A stretch of DNA of 64,000 bases, taken from NCBI GenBank assembly GCA_964651045.1, contig CAZYVD010000007.1:15480-79479 (forward strand), written 5' to 3'. Position numbers and translations under genes: made by a program. The notes beneath the pieces are model-generated. The model was not told where the DNA came from. It searched no databases and saw nothing but the letters and a program-made list of their open reading frames with translations. Shown piece after piece: positions 17,425-25,800 of the stretch (the stretch's first letter is position 1; each line of letters opens with the position of its first letter). This DNA is from CAZYVD01 sp964651045. GTDB lineage: Bacteria > Zhuqueibacterota > QNDG01 > DSAB01.

Positions 17425-17960
17425 CCGCAGCCACCTCCGCCAACTGTCTCTGACAGATAGCTGTATCCGGAAGAGACAATAATAAGATGAACCTTTGAGT
17501 TGAAATAGATAACAGATATCTCATCATGAGGAAGCGAAGAACCGCCCAACAGAGGCCTTCCGGTCTGATCAAAAGAAAGCGTGCTTCCCCCAAGGCCTGA
17601 TGAGGTAAATGTTACACCCTTGTATTCTCCCTGATTAAAGACAACATAAAGATTCTCACTCGGATCAAGTGGAGACGGAAGAACCGAGCCACCCTTATAC
17701 TGGGCCTTATACCAGTTGCCTGCAACGTTTACTATAAATTCAACTTCCCTCCTGTTCAATATGGCCATCTCCTGCGCATACCTGAGGTCTGAAAGCGACC
17801 TGTATGCAGCATTTGAAAGCCTTGTATTGCTGTTCACATTGCTTACCGATACTGTGACAGCACCCGTAACCAATGCGAGTATGCCGAGAACAACCACCAT
17901 CTCAACTAAGGTAAAACCTCGAACTGGCCTAAATAGTTTTTTAAAAAACCATCTGTACAA
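17418..17960 (-). CDS. FimT/GspH-like minor pilin
   Basis: A 180-residue prepilin with leader and cleavage site VRGFTLVEMVVVLGILALV. The mature domain shows the GspH/FimT pattern: LRYAQEMAILNRREVEF after the helix and a run of beta strands with SFDQTGRPLLGG. It ends with a cysteine pair in GGGGCGC. The FimT class primes pilus assembly and, in some species, binds DNA for uptake; no positively charged DNA-binding patch can be judged here. It follows the major pilin gene after about 108 bases that include a strong hairpin. Confidence 0.87.
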   Translation of the reverse strand: MYRWFFKKLFRPVRGFTLVEMVVVLGILALVTGAVTVSVSNVNSNTRLSNAAYRSLSDLRYAQEMAILNRREVEFIVNVAGNWYKAQYKGGSVLPSPLDPSENLYVVFNQGEYKGVTFTSSGLGGSTLSFDQTGRPLLGGSSLPHDEISVIYFNSKVHLIIVSSGYSYLSETVGGGGCGC

Positions 17961-18000
17961 TTTAATAACCTCTCTAATCTTACACCTTCAACAGGTTTAT

Positions 18001-18035
18001 GATATGAGGGGAAAGGCCATCTCTCCCCCCATATC
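18001..18035 (-). terminator. strong hairpin after the major pilin gene
   Basis: GATATGAGGGG (18001-18011) pairs with CCCCCCATATC (18025-18035): 11 base pairs, one of them a G-U wobble, with a 13-base loop. It lies 34 bases after the pilin stop on the minus strand and lacks a U tract. A hairpin here would stabilise the pilin part of the message or reduce read-through into the minor pilins. Confidence 0.6.
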
Positions 18036-18068
18036 ACGGCCTATTGAAACAGCAGCAAAACCAGACCA

Positions 18069-18398
18069 TTATCTCTGATGTGCTGCTATACTGCAGGTTA
18101 CAGTACCATTAGTGGTATTGAGAGTATAAGTTCCACTGCTCGGGCAGGTCGGAAGCTCTGCAAGATAACTAGGTACGAGATCAGAAAGAGCAGATGGATA
18201 TGAAGCTGTGCCCGATATAGCAGCATTTGCATAATAGAGAGCACATGCTGTCTCTATGGCTGCCTGGTTCTGCTTGCAGGCTGCAGTCTTTGCATTGTCA
18301 CTTAGATCTAAGAATTTAGGCACTGCAACCGCTGCCAAAATACCTATGATCACGATTACAACGATCAGTTCAACGAGTGTAAATCCTTTCTCAAACAT
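18069..18398 (-). CDS. pilA: major type IV pilin
   Basis: A 109-residue prepilin with a very short leader (MFEKG) and the class IVa mature N-terminus FTLVELIVVIVIIGILAAVAVPKF cut by PilD after the glycine; glutamate 5 is present. The head domain is small, about 70 residues, and has four cysteines (41, 52, 85 and 102) that could form two disulfides. GGAGAA stands just upstream of the ATG. Its size, position right after pilC and the following hairpin suggest that this is the main fibre subunit. The small head resembles truncated electroactive-type pilins only in length; I see no other evidence for conductivity. Confidence 0.92.
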   Translation of the reverse strand: MFEKGFTLVELIVVIVIIGILAAVAVPKFLDLSDNAKTAACKQNQAAIETACALYYANAAISGTASYPSALSDLVPSYLAELPTCPSSGTYTLNTTNGTVTCSIAAHQR

Positions 18399-18512
18399 GG
18401 CTTTTCTCCTTTTTTTATGATACCTGTAATAGAGTAGTTAAGATCTTACTTTTAAAAATCAATTCTTAGCCCATCACCTCCTTATCCTGTTTTTTATAAA
18501 ACTTCTATATTA

Positions 18513-19739
18513 TTATTTTATTGCTCCTGTCATATTCCACATCGGCAGAAATATTCCAAAGGCCATAACAACAACTGCTGCACCAAGCACAAGCGTCAGA
18601 ATAGGCTCGATCATTGCCGTAATTCCCTTGATTGCATAATCAACTTCCATCTCATAATGATTCGAGATACTTGCCAGCATATTGTCTAGTGAACCCGACT
18701 GCTCACCTATTGCAATCATCCTGATCACTATTGGCGGGAAGAGACCGCATTTTTTCATTGCACCAGAAATTCCTTCTCCTCTCTCAACACCGGCCGCAAC
18801 CTCTCTTACTTTCTTTTCTATTACTGAATTGCCCACAGCCGAAGATACTGTTGCAAGCGTTTGAATAATGGGAAGACCACTCCTGTTCAGAGTCTCAAAC
18901 ATCTTTGTGAATCTTGCCATGCTGCTCTTGACCACCAGATTTCCAATAAGAGGCATCTTCATCTTTACTCCATCCCACCAGAACTGTCCCTTCTCTGTCT
19001 TTATAGCAATCTTCAATCCGATGAAACTTCCACCAAAAATTCCTATTATAATCAATATATTCTTCTGAACAAAATTGCTTACTCCAAGAAGAATCTTTGT
19101 GAAAATTGGAAGCTCCATATTAAGTCCAGCAAACACAGCTCCAAATTTTGGCACAACCATTACCATTAAAATTACAAATGCAGCCACCATTGCCAGAACC
19201 ACAAAAGTTGGATACCTCATTGCAGATTTGACCTTTTTTCTCGTCTCATCATCTTTCTTGAGAACTACAGCAAGCCTTTCGAGTACTTCATCGAGCGAAC
19301 CGCTCAACTCGCCAGCCCGCACAGAATTTACATAGAGTTTAGAAAAGATCTTCGGATGCTGATCTAAAGCCTGGGAGAAACTCTTTCCAGACATAACATC
19401 AACATAAATCTTGTTTATCACCTCACCCATTAGGTTTTTACTCTGAGACCCGAGTGCCTCAAGAGCAGTCAACATAGGAACACCAGCCCTGAGCAGGGTT
19501 ACGAGTTCTTTGGTAAAGAGGATAATCTCATCGGTCTTTATCTTTTTGCCAAAAAGACTTCCACCACCTCCACCACCAGAACCCGATGCCTCCTTCACCT
19601 CTTTCCTCTTTTTTATTTGTACGGGTCTGTAACCTCTCTTAAACAGCTCTTTTGAGACAACCTGTTCATTAGGTGCTTCAAGTATCTCTGTTGTTACCTT
19701 ACCCGTAGCAGTGACCACTTTACATTCAAATGAAGGCAT
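18513..19739 (-). CDS. pilC: inner-membrane platform protein PilC
   Basis: A 408-residue polytopic membrane protein of the PilC/GspF family, the platform on which PilB and PilT act to insert or remove pilins. Two repeated T2SSF domains are seen: one around LFTKELVTLLRAGVPMLTALE (residues 76-96) and one around FTKMFETLNRSGLPIIQTL. The ends of both carry the ALDxxxxxF/GSLDxML pattern, and membrane helices lie near 175, 225 and 385. The N-terminal region contains a run GSGGGGGGSLFGKK that is probably a flexible linker. It lies between pilB and the major pilin gene. Confidence 0.95.
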   Translation of the reverse strand: MPSFECKVVTATGKVTTEILEAPNEQVVSKELFKRGYRPVQIKKRKEVKEASGSGGGGGGSLFGKKIKTDEIILFTKELVTLLRAGVPMLTALEALGSQSKNLMGEVINKIYVDVMSGKSFSQALDQHPKIFSKLYVNSVRAGELSGSLDEVLERLAVVLKKDDETRKKVKSAMRYPTFVVLAMVAAFVILMVMVVPKFGAVFAGLNMELPIFTKILLGVSNFVQKNILIIIGIFGGSFIGLKIAIKTEKGQFWWDGVKMKMPLIGNLVVKSSMARFTKMFETLNRSGLPIIQTLATVSSAVGNSVIEKKVREVAAGVERGEGISGAMKKCGLFPPIVIRMIAIGEQSGSLDNMLASISNHYEMEVDYAIKGITAMIEPILTLVLGAAVVVMAFGIFLPMWNMTGAIK

Positions 19740-19761
19740 ATCCTCATCAACTCCTCATTGA

Positions 19762-21552
19762 TTAATCCATGTTTGTAACCCGTAATACCTCTTCGACAGT
19801 GGTGATCCCCTTTAGAACCTTAATCCATCCATCCTCCACTAGTGGCCGCATACCCTCCTCTATTGCAGCTCTCTTTATATCGACAGATGTTGCAGACTTC
19901 AGAATCAACTTCCTTATTCTGTCAGTAACCGGAAGCACCTCCTGAATCGAGATCCTTCCTCTATATCCTGTATCCTTACACCTCTTACATCCTCTTCCCC
20001 TGTAAAATTTCAATTCCCCCTTGTCGCCATCTTCTATCCCAAACTTTTTTAATACCTCTTTTGGTATATCGATATCTGGATGATACTCCTCCTTACAATC
20101 TGGACATATCTTTCTCACAAGCCGCTGGGCCTGTACACCGAGTACTGCAGTTGCAATGAGAAACGGTTCGATTTCCATCTCTTCGAGTCTTGTTATTGCT
20201 CCTGCTGCATCGTTTGTATGCAGAGTCGAAAGTACGAGATGACCTGTCAGGGCTGCCTGAATAGCAATATTCGCCGTCTCTGTATCTCGAATCTCACCTA
20301 CCATTACTATATCGGGATCCTGCCTAAGAATCGCCCTTAATCCTTTAGCAAATGTCATCCCTGCTTTAATGTTAACCTGAGACTGACGGATAAGAGGAAG
20401 TCGATACTCAATAGGATCCTCGAGTGTTATTACATTCTTTTCTATTGTCGATAATCTGTTGAGTGCAGCATAAAGAGTGGTCGTCTTACCGCTTCCTGTA
20501 GGACCCGTTACTAGTAAAATTCCATATGCATTCGATAGAAGATCTGTGAGAACCTTGTATGCATCCTCCTCAAACCCCAGATTTTCAAGCTTAAGTAATG
20601 CAGCACTCTTATCGAGCACACGAAGCACAACATTCTCACCATATGCAGACGGCAGAGTCGAAACACGTATGTCTATGGCTCTTCCATCCTTTAATTTCAA
20701 CCTAAGCTGACCATCCTGGGGGACCCGATGTTCTGCAATGTCGAGATTCGAGAGAATCTTTATCCTTGATATGATAGCATCCTGTAAATTTTTCGGAAGA
20801 TTGAAACTGTTTCGCAGTACCCCGTCTACTCTATATCTGACCCGCAGCTGATCTTCTTCTGGATTTAAATGTATATCAGAGGCTCCCTCAACTATGGCAT
20901 TTATCAATATCTTGTTTGCCATCTTTACTACTGGTGCCTCTTCGGCAAGACGCTCTAAATCCTGAGCAGTCTTTTCCTCTTCACTCTCCTCATCCAGTGC
21001 CTCTGCTTCTATAGATTCCAGGATGTCCTGAATCTCCTCATCTGCTGCTTCGGCTATTACAACATCAGACTTATCACCATAATAACGATTGATAGCATCC
21101 TCGATCGAACTCCTTGTCGAGAGAGTGGGAGAGACCTCAAGCTGTGTTATGTGCGAAACCTTGTCGATCGCCTTGACATCTTTTGGGTCGGTCATTGCAA
21201 TGAGTAGTGTCTCGTCGATTCTGAATAGAGGAAATAGCATATACTCTCTTGCCACCTTCGCAGGAACCATGTCCACCACCTCAGGATCGACCTCATAATT
21301 TTTAAGATCAACAAATGGCACATTCCACAGAGAGGCCTTGGTCTCTAAGATTGCCTCTTCACTCAGGATTTTAGAATCGATTAAATATTGTTCAAGGGTC
21401 TTGGAAGACTGCCCATTCCTCAGTTTTGCCAGAGCCTCCTTTGCCTGCTGAATCGTTAATAACTTTCGCTCAACCAGGGCTTTTGCAAGAACCTTATCCT
21501 CTCTTCTATCCAATACCTGATTTGAGGCATATGTGGTTTCGCTCTTAGGCAT
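19762..21552 (-). CDS. pilB: pilus extension ATPase PilB
   Basis: A 596-residue GspE/PilB ATPase that drives pilus polymerisation. The N-terminal MshEN-type domain (about 15-155) can bind c-di-GMP in related proteins. The core has Walker A GPTGSGKT (350-357), Asp box TLEDPIEY, Walker B QDPDIVMVGEIRD (411-423) and His box TGHLVLSTLHT. A tetracysteine zinc knuckle is complete (Cys483, 486, 522, 525). An acidic glutamate-rich stretch (about 165-205) separates the N-domain from the motor. Its start overlaps the preceding response-regulator gene by 8 bases, so they are coupled. Confidence 0.96.
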   Translation of the reverse strand: MPKSETTYASNQVLDRREDKVLAKALVERKLLTIQQAKEALAKLRNGQSSKTLEQYLIDSKILSEEAILETKASLWNVPFVDLKNYEVDPEVVDMVPAKVAREYMLFPLFRIDETLLIAMTDPKDVKAIDKVSHITQLEVSPTLSTRSSIEDAINRYYGDKSDVVIAEAADEEIQDILESIEAEALDEESEEEKTAQDLERLAEEAPVVKMANKILINAIVEGASDIHLNPEEDQLRVRYRVDGVLRNSFNLPKNLQDAIISRIKILSNLDIAEHRVPQDGQLRLKLKDGRAIDIRVSTLPSAYGENVVLRVLDKSAALLKLENLGFEEDAYKVLTDLLSNAYGILLVTGPTGSGKTTTLYAALNRLSTIEKNVITLEDPIEYRLPLIRQSQVNIKAGMTFAKGLRAILRQDPDIVMVGEIRDTETANIAIQAALTGHLVLSTLHTNDAAGAITRLEEMEIEPFLIATAVLGVQAQRLVRKICPDCKEEYHPDIDIPKEVLKKFGIEDGDKGELKFYRGRGCKRCKDTGYRGRISIQEVLPVTDRIRKLILKSATSVDIKRAAIEEGMRPLVEDGWIKVLKGITTVEEVLRVTNMD

Positions 21553-22000
21553 TCAGATACCTCTGAACAATATTTAACACCTGTGGAACCCTAAATGGCT
21601 TATATAAAAATTCATTTGCTCCAACCTGCTTTCCAATTTTTCTCTCACCCTCTGTTGCCCTTGATGTGAGAACAATGATCGGTATATCCTTGTACCGCTT
21701 ATCAAACTTTAGAAACCTGGCAACCTTAAACCCATCGAGGAGCGGCATCAGGATATCCAGAATTATTAGATCGGGCCTCTCTTCCTTAACCCTCTGAAGC
21801 GCCTCAAGACCATGTTTGGCAATCCTGACATCATAACCTGCATTTACCAGGGGCTTATATAGAACCTTCACTACCAATGGGTCATCATCCACGACAAGTA
21901 CTCGCTTTTTGCCGTTCTTTTTCTCTTCTTCAAAAAGCAAACACTCATCATTCCTGGTCTCTTGTTCTCTTTCCTGTTCATGTTTCCTTACGATTTTCAT
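21545..22000 (-). CDS. response regulator within the pilus operon
   Basis: A receiver domain with a charged N-terminal extension of about 30 residues (KHEQEREQETRNDE). The acidic pocket RVLVVDDD, acceptor aspartate in LIILDILMPLLDG, switch Thr in VLTSR and lysine in YKPF are complete; there is no DNA-binding domain. The ATG at 22000 is chosen because GAGGTGG lies 5 bases upstream, and an in-frame GTG 9 bases earlier overlaps it. It is wedged between pilD and pilB, overlapping pilB by 8 bases. This suggests direct control of the motor, like PilG/PilH in Pseudomonas; the partner kinase is not in the window. Confidence 0.92.
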   Translation of the reverse strand: MKIVRKHEQEREQETRNDECLLFEEEKKNGKKRVLVVDDDPLVVKVLYKPLVNAGYDVRIAKHGLEALQRVKEERPDLIILDILMPLLDGFKVARFLKFDKRYKDIPIIVLTSRATEGERKIGKQVGANEFLYKPFRVPQVLNIVQRYLNA

Positions 22001-22042
22001 ATTTTCCACCTCACTTGCCCCACCAGAGTATCTCTTTGAAGA

Positions 22043-22801
22043 TTATAACAGACCCACATACCAGCCCAGCATCAAATCTCCAAAAATGAGATACACCAGT
22101 GTGCCTATTGCAATAAATGGGCCAAAAGAAATAGTATCTCCTAACTTAATCTTTTTCAATAACATTCCAGAAAATATATAAATACCGGATACGATTATCC
22201 CAAAAAATAGACAGAGTAACACTCCTGGAAATCCGACGTAAATACCTGTTATAACAAGTAGTTTCATGTCCCCCATTCCCATGCTTTCTTTCTTGAAAGC
22301 GATCCGCCCCAAAACACTGATTATTAAAATAATCGCCCCTCCTGCAACTCCTCCTATCAGTGAATTTACTATACGTTCATTTTGCAACACAGTTATTAGT
22401 AATATTCCCAAAATGAAACATGGTATTGTCAGCTTATTCAATATTAATTTTCTTTCTAAATCAATAAAACTTATAGGAATTAGAAATAGTATCAAAATTG
22501 TGTATATAAGCGAATCACTGGAGAGTCGATATTTAAACACAATGAGAAATAATGAAAGGGCAGTGATTAACTCTACAGCAGGATACTTCCATGAGATTGG
22601 ACTCTTGCAGTGCCGGCATCTTCCTCTTAGAATTATATAACTTATTAAGGGAATGTTATCGTACCACTTTATCGGCTCTTTACAATTCTGACAGTGAGAA
22701 CCAGGACGAATTATCGATATACCCCTTGGTACTCTATATATGATTACATTTAAAAAACTTCCAATTATCAAACCAAAAATTATGACCAGTACAAAAATCA
22801 T
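22043..22801 (-). CDS. pilD: prepilin peptidase and N-methyltransferase PilD
   Basis: A 252-residue polytopic membrane protease that removes prepilin leaders and methylates the new N-terminus. The catalytic aspartates are Asp114 in SFIDLE and Asp178 in GMGDMK. The cytoplasmic methyltransferase domain has the two CxxC pairs of the full-length family (Cys37, 40, 62 and 65) and the opening GSFLNVIIYRVPRG. It serves the five prepilins encoded downstream. It begins 8 bases after the giant Ig-repeat gene, in the same transcription unit. Confidence 0.96.
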   Translation of the reverse strand: MIFVLVIIFGLIIGSFLNVIIYRVPRGISIIRPGSHCQNCKEPIKWYDNIPLISYIILRGRCRHCKSPISWKYPAVELITALSLFLIVFKYRLSSDSLIYTILILFLIPISFIDLERKLILNKLTIPCFILGILLITVLQNERIVNSLIGGVAGGAIILIISVLGRIAFKKESMGMGDMKLLVITGIYVGFPGVLLCLFFGIIVSGIYIFSGMLLKKIKLGDTISFGPFIAIGTLVYLIFGDLMLGWYVGLL

Positions 22802-22809
22802 GATAACTC

Positions 22810-25800
22810 CTATCTCAAGAGAAGCATCCTTCTGCTTCTGGCAAAATCCTTTGATCGTATTCTGTAAAAATAGATACCGCTTGCCACTGGATATCCATTT
22901 CTATCCTTTCCATCCCATGTTATCTCATAAGTGCCGGGCTCTTTATATTCATTAACCAGCACCTTAATGGTCTGACCAAGAATGTTGTAGACAGTAATGT
23001 TTATGTCTCCAGCCTTTAAGATTTCATAACTAATTGTAGTTGTCGGATTAAAAGGATTTGGATAGTTTTGATTCAGCACAAAGTAGCCAGGAACGTTAGA
23101 ATTGCCATTTGGAAGATTCCCTCCTTCCAGTGGTTCTATGAGTATGAAATACATATTGTCATCAGAGGTTCCGCAGTTTCCGCCCATTACCAATTCTCCG
23201 CCATCACACTCCTTAGAGAGGATATCAAACTTGTTGCCCCTCGAGTCCACGATCTGCTTCTTTTCCATCTTCCAGCTCAATAGCCACTTGGGGAGAGTTG
23301 CGATTCTCGAGTCATAGGCTATATAAACGCGTGATTTCCATTTCAGATTCACTCTTAAAAAGTCAGGATCACGATTAGTCTTATCATCATTGGCCGTCTT
23401 TATCCAGAGCAATCCTTCAAGCACCTCTGGAATAGAGGCAACAGTATAATCTCTATCAATGTAATACCTGTCTCCTACTGTTACATATTCACACCGGTAG
23501 GACTCTCTGCTGATACTCGATACAACAGCATCATTACTGAGCCTCGGGATAATAAAAACTAGATACATGTTGTCATCTATCGTACCATTATTAGCCCCAA
23601 GGTTTATCCTTCCACTCTTTACATCCTTTGAATAGACCCAGTAGACTCCGGAACGAGAATTTACAATCTGGTCACCAGTAACCTTCCATCCAGAAAGCCA
23701 TGAAGGAACCTTTTCGATTCTCATATCATATGCAACATAAATAGTTGCATTGCCACGCAGTTCGAAAGATATGAACTGATCGCCGGTAGAACTCTTATCG
23801 TCATTTGCTGTTAATATCTGAATTGCACCTTCAAGGAATTCTGGAATCTGCTTTATTGTGTAGTCTCTGTCGACATAGGCGCTGTCACCAACATGAAACT
23901 CTCTCCAGCGATAATCGGCCCTGCTTAAGTTGCTAAGCGTTGCACCATCACCAAGAATATATTTTACTGGTGTGGCTGATGTTAAAACATTAGGATATGG
24001 TGCACAGTCCTTGATTCCTGATACATTTATTGAATACGACTTCCCCTTCTGGTGCTGAGAAGTAGTCAGGTGAACCCTTACTCTGCTTGAATCCAGGACC
24101 GCAGATTTTATTTCCACATTCCCGCTTATCGAATAATTTTTAAGATCCACTGCAGAAGCGCTGTCAACAGGTTCTGAATAGACAATATCTACTTTGGTTG
24201 GGGAAATCACATCCACATAAGCGACCTGTGGTGATGTGTTGTCTGACATTCCACCAGAACTCGGCATCGTATATGAGATCCATGTATTTGGCAAAATAGT
24301 GTTGGGAATCGGAGCCCTGTCTTTTACATTTTTAATGTTGATCTGGTATTCAAACCCAGGCAGATGATCGGTAGTCTGGAGATAGACCTTGTTGAGTTTT
24401 GAAGTATCTAAGGATGCATTAAGAATTTCTACAGAATTGTCTATTTTATAATTCTGCCTGTTTTCTGCTGAGAGCTGTTCGACTGCCTCGCTGAAATAGA
24501 TTTCAAGAAGGTTGGAACTCTGAAGCTTTACAGAAATCACTTCGGGTCTGATCGTATCGGGCTGTGTGTATGTATACTCTATCTCGATCGCCTCAGAAAT
24601 AGTATTCGGCACAGGAGCCCTGTCCTCTATTCCACTGATTCTTATTTTATAGTTAACTCCTGGCTGATGCGGCGTTGTTTCGAGTCGCACTTCATTTAGT
24701 GAAGCCAGAAGGGATGCGTCTGTTACTTTAATATTTGGAGTAATAACATAGTTTGATATATTTTCTGCACTCTCTCTGGATATCTCCTCGTTAAACACTA
24801 TAGCAAGACTCATAGCAGTTCTAAGATTGGCAGACACGATTTGAGGTGGTGAGGTATCTGGAGGTGTATAAGTGTATTCCGCCTGATTGTTAGAAATCGT
24901 GTTTGGATTGAATGCTCTGTCTTTTATATTTTTAACTGTAATTATATAACTGCCAGGCCTGTGCGATTTTGTCACTAGTCCAACCTCCATAAGATTGGCA
25001 TCGAGTCTGGCATTCAAAATCTCGACGTATGGAGTAATAGTATAATTTTCAACCTTATTTGCCTCGACCTCATCGATGGGTTCACTGAATGTGAGATTTA
25101 AATAATTTTCTGAAATCAAATTCGCAGAAACAAGAGATGGCGATGTGGTATCTACAGGACTCCATGAGTACTCGATCTGGCTGTAAGGTTCAATCGTGTT
25201 CTTAAAGGTAGAAGCGTCACGAATCCCATTCACAGTCAGGATATAATCACCAGCAGCATGTGGTGTGGTCTCAAGGGTCACCTTTCCCTCAGATGGTATT
25301 GGATATACATCAAGAATGCGAATATTTTTATTGATTGCATAATTGGAGATCGTCTGAACACTCGTTGGGTCGAGAGGCTCACTGAAAGTAACTACCAATT
25401 TCTTCTCGCTGCTGAGAACTGCAGACAAAATTGTTGGAGGTGTCCTGTCTTCCACCTCATATATATAAGTTGCCACAGTATTTTCCGCTATGGTGTTTCT
25501 CGCTGCAGAGCCATCCTGGATATTGTTAATTGTTATTGTGTATTCTCCCGGCTCATGTGTAGTGGTTTGCAGTATTATGTTTGTCATATCAACATTCAAT
25601 ATGGCACGCTCAACTCGCACACCCCCACTTATCGAATAGTTGTTTGTATCCTCTACTGACTGTCTATAGAGCGGCTCATTAAAACATAGTTCGAGCATAG
25701 TCGAATTTAGCAGTTTAACACTGATAAGTATCGGTGCCAGCGTATCCTTTGGTGTATATGAATATGTCTTCTTTGTTTCAGGAGCTATTATATTTGGAAT

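Noticed and set aside
18440..18490. A TGGGCTAAGAATTGAT element before the major pilin gene as a sigma-54 promoter
   Set aside because: The -12 dinucleotide is GA instead of GC and only about 7 of 12 positions match, so it is not better than chance in this sequence.
18440..18490. AAGGAGG followed by ATG GGC TAA upstream of pilA as a leader peptide
   Set aside because: The frame has two codons and no attenuator structure follows; it is probably chance or a relic ribosome site.
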